Below, one piece after another: positions 57,690 through 64,000 of a DNA stretch of 64,000 nt. The notes beneath the pieces were generated by a model. That model saw only the letters and a program-made list of their open reading frames with translations, ran no database searches and had not been told where the DNA came from. The DNA comes from Avena insularis. Taxonomy: Eukaryota > Streptophyta > Magnoliopsida > Poales > Poaceae. Location: the NCBI GenBank assembly GCA_023614405.1, contig CM042687.1:233456292-233520291 (forward strand), read 5' to 3'. Position 1 is the stretch's first letter, and every line of letters begins with the position of its first letter. Made by a program: the position numbers and the translations under genes.

Positions 57690-60600
57690 TGTCACATCCC
57701 AAATGTTTCCAAATTTTCAAATGCGAAAAATAAATAAATAAAATAATTAATTGTTGAAATTTAGGGTGAAAAGAAACTTTTTGCTTCTAAATGGAAACAT
57801 CAAAACCCTTCTTGAGCAAAATTTGAATGAAAAGGGAATCCAACAAAATTTCAATTAAGTGAAATGCATTCATCAAATAATGTATCTTGAAATTTAAACA
57901 CTTGGGAAAAATAAACCAAAACCCTAAAACCCTAATGGAAGAAAATCATTTCCAAAATCTCGCTAAGACTATGGATTTGATCCATATAAAATTTTAGCAA
58001 CAAACATTTATAAATGATCAAAAATGATAAACAAAAATATTATAAAACCATAGAAATTGATTGCACTTAATTTTGAGCCATGGATAAAAACTTATGAATT
58101 TGATAAGATAAAAGGAATTAAATTCCAAAGCTAATAAAGCTCCTAAGTAAAAGCCATACCAAATCTTGAGCAAAATAATCCTAAAGAGATTTAAAAGGAT
58201 AAACAAATATTAAATAAAATTATACAAATTGGAAACACCAAATTTGGATCTATAAATAAAAAGATATGGATTTTATAAGACAAAGAAAGAAAGAAATAAA
58301 TAAGGAATATTTAAAAGCCAAATTAAATCTTGGCCAAATCCATAAATAAATAAAAGAAATTTATTGAATAATAAAAAGGAGTAAAATATTATTTAAATAA
58401 AATCATAAGGATTGAATAATATCCAATTTTATTTAAATAAAGACAAATTGCCTAAACTAAATAATAAATCCCAAGGAAATTATTTAGAAGACAATTTAAA
58501 ACTTCAATTAAATCTATAAGAAAATGGAAATAAAGATAATCCAATTAAAATAAAGAGATAGGGAATATTCAAATAAAAGTATATGGGATTAAACCATATT
58601 CAAATGATATTTAATGGAAGACAAAATCCCTAATAGAAATGATTAATTAAATCATGAGAAAATAATAAATTGGAATTTGCCAAAGTGGATTAAAAAAATT
58701 TATCCAATTAACTTAAAAATAATAAAAGAAATTATTTTAATAAATAATATGAGTTGGAACCATATTTAAATCTTATTTAAAATAAAGACAAATGTCTAAA
58801 TTAAATAAATAACAAACCATATGAGAATATAAGAAATATTCTAAAATGGAAGATTTAAATACATTTTCAATTAAAATTAAACCTAGTGAAAAGGTTTTAT
58901 AGAAATATGAATTAAAAAATAAGCTTTTGAATCATAATAAATAATACTTGAAAATAAAGACAAAAGCCCTTTCAAATAAATATTGAATCATCTTAAAATA
59001 TTTTGAATTATTCTATATATGGAATTTCAAACACATAAATAAATAGTACAAACTTACTGAAATGTTTGGAAAAGATTTGAAATAAAAGAGGGTTTGATAT
59101 CATTTGAATAAAATCAAAATAGAAATTAGAAAAGGAAAAATAAAAAGGAAATAGAATAAAAAAAAGAAAAGAACCAGCCCAGCAGAACCCAGCCCATCTG
59201 GCCCAGCGAAGCCCACCTCCTCTTCCCCGTCCCGAAAGGTTTTTCTACTAAAACGCGCACCCAAACCGTCCCTGACTTGCTGACCCCACCGCACCCACTC
59301 TCTTTCTCGCTGCCGACACGGCCCCACTGCCGCGTCATCGTCTTCCTCACCCCGCGACCAGTTCCTCCCCCCTCGTCGTTGTTTCTGCCTCTAACTCCGT
59401 GGATTAAATTCGCTTTACTGCCGCGATGAATCAGCCCAGTAACCATAAGCTCGCCCATTTAATCGCCCATGTTCCCTCCTTATTTCCCCTAGTCATCACG
59501 CCACCGGAGCCCCCAGGATGCCTTGATTTTTCCTTGCACCGCCACTGCTCCGGCAAGTCTTTCTTTCGATTCCGGCCAGACCTCGCCTCCCCTTGCCCCC
59601 TCGACCACATGAGCATGATCCCCACCTCCCTACACATCTCCTAGTAGCTCCATCTCGCTCGCGCGTGCCCCAAAACCTCGGCAATGACGACAACCGAGAG
59701 CCGCTGCCGTCTGCCTGCACTCCGACGACCATTCCCCGTAAGTCCCGTCCTCCCCTTTCTCTCTGATGGTTACTACCGAGTTCGCCAATACCCTACGCAT
59801 CTAACAAAACCTTTTATTCTGTCTCGCAAGCATCGTAGCCTCGCCTCCGTCGTCGACAGAGTGTGCCCGAGCCAGTGAACAATTCCGGCGAGAAATGCCT
59901 AACGTCCTCGAGCGCCCCTTCGCCAACCAAGGACACATCAAGCATCAGCGAGATCATGCAAACACTATGAGCCATCCCATTCCTCCTCTCGCTTCCCGTA
60001 TCGCTGGCAACGCCACCGCCAGAGCGCTCCGCCGCCAGCCACCTACGCAGCACCGCTCATTTTTGGTTAACTCGATTAGGGCCGTTAGATTTCGATCCAG
60101 CGGATACGATAGAATCACTAATCGAAAGGGTACGTAGCACTCTGTGCTGCACGATCTACTTTAAATCCAATGCACCACGTTGATCGTTCCTGCCGAACCG
60201 GTACCAGCGAATCAGATCAAGACACGTGGCCTGTAGTTTATTTTAAAAACAGAAACATGTCTATTAGATGTTTGAATTTGTAAATTCCATAACTTTAAAT
60301 CTACACGTCCAAATTTTGCAAACTTTATATCAATGGAATCAGCAAAAAGAATACTTTCCAACCATGCCCTTTGTTTAGTGTTTTGATTCTTTAAAATTAG
60401 TTGTTTTTGCATAAACTTGTGTAGGCATATATAAAGTATAAAACTTATTATAAAAATGTTTAGGGTAATTTTTTTGTAAATGATTTGTTTTGAACCCACT
60501 GACCATAAAAACCAACTTGTAGATTTAAAAGTATATTTTGTGATGCTAAGGAATAACTCTTTGAATTAAAGCATTTCTAGTTAAATAAAAATGTTGAATA

Positions 60601-62428
60601 TGTTTTAAAAATGCTTTTTGAGTAAACCTTTTGATTTTTTTTTGAATTAAACTCTCTGACACTAAAAACCAAGTTTTAGGATTTAAAAATATATTTGGTG
60701 AACCCTAGAAAATTATTACCTTGTTTAAAGGCATTTCCAAACAAAATAAAATGTTGCTTTGATTTAAAAATGGATTTTGGATGAAACCCTTTGCAAATGG
60801 AACTATTTTAAAACATTATGACCATAAACATTAATATTGGTGTTTAATTTTTTTTGCTAACACTAGAAATTATTCTTTGAATAAAATCAATTCTAGCAAA
60901 ACAAAAGGGATTTAAAGTGGCCATTTTCACTAACTTGTTATCAAATGGTTTTGCCACTTTGATAAATGACCAATAGGTGTTTTAAAATGTTTATAACCTA
61001 TTAGAAACCACTTTTCCAAATAAAACAATATTTTGCATGCTTGCATGCATTGTTTTGTTTTCTTGATTTTATGTGATGAAATGTTTGAATGCTAGTTGAA
61101 TGTATACCTTGACTGACTTGTAGTGAATTTTGAAGAGTGTGACTATTGCAAGATCAAGGAGTGAACCTATATTCTCTACTAAAAAGGCAAGTGGTGCTTC
61201 ATACTTTTGTCCTAATATTTTCACTATGCATTAGTGATATTTTGAGTAGGACTTGCATGGAATTTTTACTAAGTATGCTATGCCTAGGGAAATCCTAGTA
61301 GATGATGCCTTAGTAGAATTTTCCCTAAGTTAAGATCCCTACTACTATCATGCTTAGCTTAGCTAGTAGAAAACAAGGGTGGATTATATTCATGCTATGA
61401 AATATTTCTAAGTCTATGACTTGTGTTTTGTTTAATAAAACAACTATGTGAATGAATCACCTAGGTGGAATGGTGTGAAAGGTTTATGTTAAGTGGTTAC
61501 ACAGGGCCCATATTTATGGTTTACCCTAGTGTATCTCACTTGTGGAATGCCACCTAGGAACAAAGAGATTTGAGATGTCAAATGTTGAGAAGCTTCAAGT
61601 GCAGCCACATGGCAATATGGGCTCTGCCTGGATCATATAGGTTGCAATAACTTAGCCAGATGGACAGTTGGTGGTAGGGGATGATAGGTTTGGAGCGCGT
61701 CCATTTTGGTCTAAGGGAAGGCTTCTGAAAGATCTTGTCTCGATGCATGTCGAGTCTTGTGGGGAAAGTGCACCACCTCTCGAGAGAGTAAAAATCTAAG
61801 TACTTAGCCGTGTCCCCGACAATGGACAATTTGAGCATCAAGACATGGAAGGTATCAAGGATCTCCTCATCCCAATTTCTAAGTTAAAACTTGTGGTTGA
61901 ACAAGGGTTAAAGGATCTTCAATTATTGATTGGTAGATGCCTTGGGTGATTTTTACCAAATAAAAACTTAGTGTTTTCAAATGATAAGGAAAATCTATTT
62001 TGAGCAAAGCAAGCCTAAGATCCACTTAGACAAATGCATATATATGATAGACTACACTATACTACCATAGTATCACTTGCCAATACAATTCAAATGTATT
62101 GACCCTTGTGGGTGTAACTTATTATGTTGCAGGTTTGTTTGATGTTAGTGAAGTGTGTTGAATAGGATTACAAGTCTACAACCAACATGAATGCCTGTGG
62201 CACTTTGAAGATGAAGGACTCCATGCTATATAGTTATTTCTACTGCATTGTAATGAGATAGCCAAATGAGCTATGTAAGATGTAATGAATTATTTCATTC
62301 CTGGTTATAAAGTTGTATTATGACCTTTGTTTCTTGATATTACATCTTAAATGTGGATGCTAGCTATTGATCCAGGGACTAGTATTGTAAACACAGGGAT
62401 CTCTACCTTATTAAAGGTTGGGATAACA
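57690..62428 (+). repeat. Solo LTR of a chromovirus (4.7 kb)
   Basis: It begins TGTCACATCCC and ends GGATAACA, both close to the LTR at 4419-7640. Copia sequence collinear with 34660-34700 continues on both sides, and CATAT lies at 57684-57688 and 62429-62433. No internal gypsy coding sequence or primer-binding site is present, so this is a solo LTR left by LTR-LTR recombination. The 3' third (61100-62428) matches 6360-7640 closely; 57720-59160 is extra A-rich DNA. Confidence 0.85.
57720..59160. repeat. A-rich low-complexity block within the solo LTR
   Basis: About 1.4 kb dominated by AAATAAATAA-, AATTAAAT- and AAAGAAAT-type words on the plus strand, with almost no C. It has no counterpart of this length in the LTR at 4419-7640, where the equivalent stretch (about 4430-4905) is about a third as long. 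No gene is seen. Confidence 0.75.
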
Positions 62429-64000
62429 CATATTATAAATTGCATGTGATGTTAATCTTTTTTATGCATCTTGTATTGCTTAGATCACGACGATATCATT
62501 ATAAGATGATCCCTCTCACTAAATATCAAGTAATAAAGTGTTTGTCCTTAGTAGGCACCATTGCTAAGACTCGTCGTTTCGAAGCATCACATGATGATCG
62601 GGTGTGATAGATTCTACGTGTGCCTACAACGGATGCAAGCCAGATTTGCACATGCGGATACTAAGGTTAACCTTGACGAGCCTAGCATGTAAAGACATGT
62701 CCTCGGAACACGGAATACCGAAAGGTAAATCATGAGTCATATGGATGATATGATGAACATGTTGATTGTTCGCCTTTATAGCTATATCAACTCTCGTGAT
62801 TATCAGACTTGGTGTAGTGGATTTTGTTCGTGTAATCACCAAAACAACTCGAGGGATGTTGTTTTGAGTGGGAGTTCAAAAGTAATATGATTAAAGTTGA
62901 ACACAATATATCATAAATTAAATCAAAGTGAATTTGCATAATTGTTGTAGTCATTGGCATCCGTTCACCACCTTACGCTTAGTTATAATTGAGATAATAG
63001 AATTCTGGGTAGTTACTTTATGAACTGGTATCGTATTGTTTTGAGTGTTAATCTAAAGTTTAAAAGTCCTACTGCAAACTTTCAGAAAACTCCATTTACT
63101 CCATGAAGTTTAATAATTTGTATTAAATCAAGAGTAACAATTCCAGTGTTAGTATCTAAAGTATCATGTTTTCCTCCATGATTCTTGTGATTTAAAATAT
63201 TGTTTTAATATCAAGATTATCTAGGTGCTGAAATAATTGTTTCAGAAACCATCATATGTGGAAGATTTTTGTGATAGCTAAAACAATGTTTTAGTTGCAA
63301 CATGATAGACTATAATATAGAAAAATTTATGTTCTCATATTTGGTGATAATTTGCAAAGGTTTGGGATGCTAGACATCCTAATCCTCCAAAAGGTTTTGG
63401 AGAGCAACATTATACTCGCGAATCGCCGTTATAAGCTATAGTAGCTTGATCATGAAAATTTTCATAATAAGGATGAATAGAAGATGTTGGTAAAATGTTT
63501 ACTACACTAAAAGATTACTAAAGAATGGATTTTGAAAGAACGCCAAACATTTGATGATGGTGATCTACCTCAAAGTGCAAGTCCAAAGGTATTAGTATTT
63601 GACTATACACACTTTGGACTATGTGTCATCTGTATGACGCCACTGTTGATGTTGATAGATTCTTTTAAAAGGAAAAGGAAATGCTGAACGAGAATCTCAG
63701 AAATATTTGGCAGAAAAGAAAAGACTAGAATTGTCCAACATAAGTATATAGATGATATACATGTTATGGTTGTATTCTTTGCTTGTTAAACAATGTGGTT
63801 CTTGGGTATTGGATAATGAATTGGTTGGTGTGAAATGTCATGCAGGACAACACAATTCATAAACTGCAATGGCCTAATAATCAACAAGAGAATATATGAT
63901 GATATCATTGGAAAACTAACAAAGAGTTGTTGTGTTTATCATTGACATCAAATCTTACCTTCAAGATTTGTTTCAATGATTGTTATTATGATCAGGTATT
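62429..64000 (+). pseudogene. Copia internal region, second part, running off the window
   Basis: It parallels 34680-36230 of the copia copy at 32169 and, reversed, 8450-9990 of the copy at 7641. Shared strings include CATCTTGTATTGCTTAGATC and GTTTTGAGTG.GAGTTCAA. No long frame remains. The pol part lies beyond the window. Confidence 0.75.

Larger units (their letters stand above)
47210..64000 (+). mobile_element. Ty1/copia element, twice interrupted, running off the window
   Basis: Pieces in order: LTR 47210-48432, gypsy insertion 48433-56605, rest of LTR 56606-57026, primer-binding site 57028, internal region 57040-57688, solo LTR 57690-62428, internal region 62429-64000. When the insertions are ignored, the order matches the copia element at 32169. 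It entered a gypsy element just behind its primer-binding site. The 3' part lies beyond the window. Confidence 0.88.

Noticed and set aside
1..64000. CRISPR arrays, bacterial operons, riboswitches, tRNA or rRNA genes
   Set aside because: No spaced short repeats, no cloverleaf-like sequence and no rRNA core strings were recognised; the DNA is clearly a plant repeat landscape.

Overview
The window looks like repeat-filled intergenic DNA from a large grass genome, most likely a Triticeae species (wheat, barley, rye or Aegilops type). This rests on the kinds of LTR retrotransposons, on CACTA transposons with paired CCGGTT/CCGGTGTT subterminal hairpins, on PIF/Harbinger debris, and on the dense nesting. 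No family was assigned by database search. I see no convincing host protein gene, no tRNA or rRNA gene and no CRISPR array. Almost every coding trace belongs to a transposable element, and most are broken by stops or frameshifts.

Layout, left to right. 1-7640 is the 3' part of a chromodomain Ty3/gypsy element (gag, protease, RT, RNase H, integrase, chromodomain, then a 3.2 kb 3' LTR). It cuts a Ty1/copia element lying on the minus strand (7641-12164). 12165-14770 holds unassigned DNA, one CACTA fragment with a broken ORF, and a 0.62 kb direct duplication. 15173-21121 is a second CACTA element whose decayed multi-exon gene ends in an Ulp1-like cysteine protease domain with recognisable His, Asp and Cys. 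22400-22862 (minus) is a PIF/Harbinger transposase relic. 23366-28188 is a copia element with a perfect CTTAC target duplication but a deleted middle. 28194-32168 holds a possible LTR fragment, a gypsy LTR with PBS and the start of gag, and unassigned DNA. 32169-40871 is a full-length but coding-dead copia element.

The right half is the most layered. A unit of about 2.7 kb (41948-44652) is repeated in tandem (44653 to about 47357). Each copy carries a gypsy LTR, its primer-binding site and the start of a copia LTR. The copia element starting at 47210 runs off the right end of the window and is interrupted twice: by a gag-protease-only gypsy element with both LTRs (48433-56605), and by a 4.7 kb solo LTR (57690-62428) of the same kind as the LTR at 4419-7640.

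The genes do not form a host pathway; the window is a record of successive insertions. The same copia family appears four times (7641-12164 minus, 23366-28188, 32169-40871, and 47210 onward), which allows direct comparison of decay. Unusual points are the Ulp1-like domain in the CACTA gene, a GC-rich hairpin placed upstream of the TATA box in several gypsy LTRs and once inside an element, the recent tandem duplication, and substituted catalytic residues in one copia RT (YVDG) and one gypsy protease (Asp to Asn).
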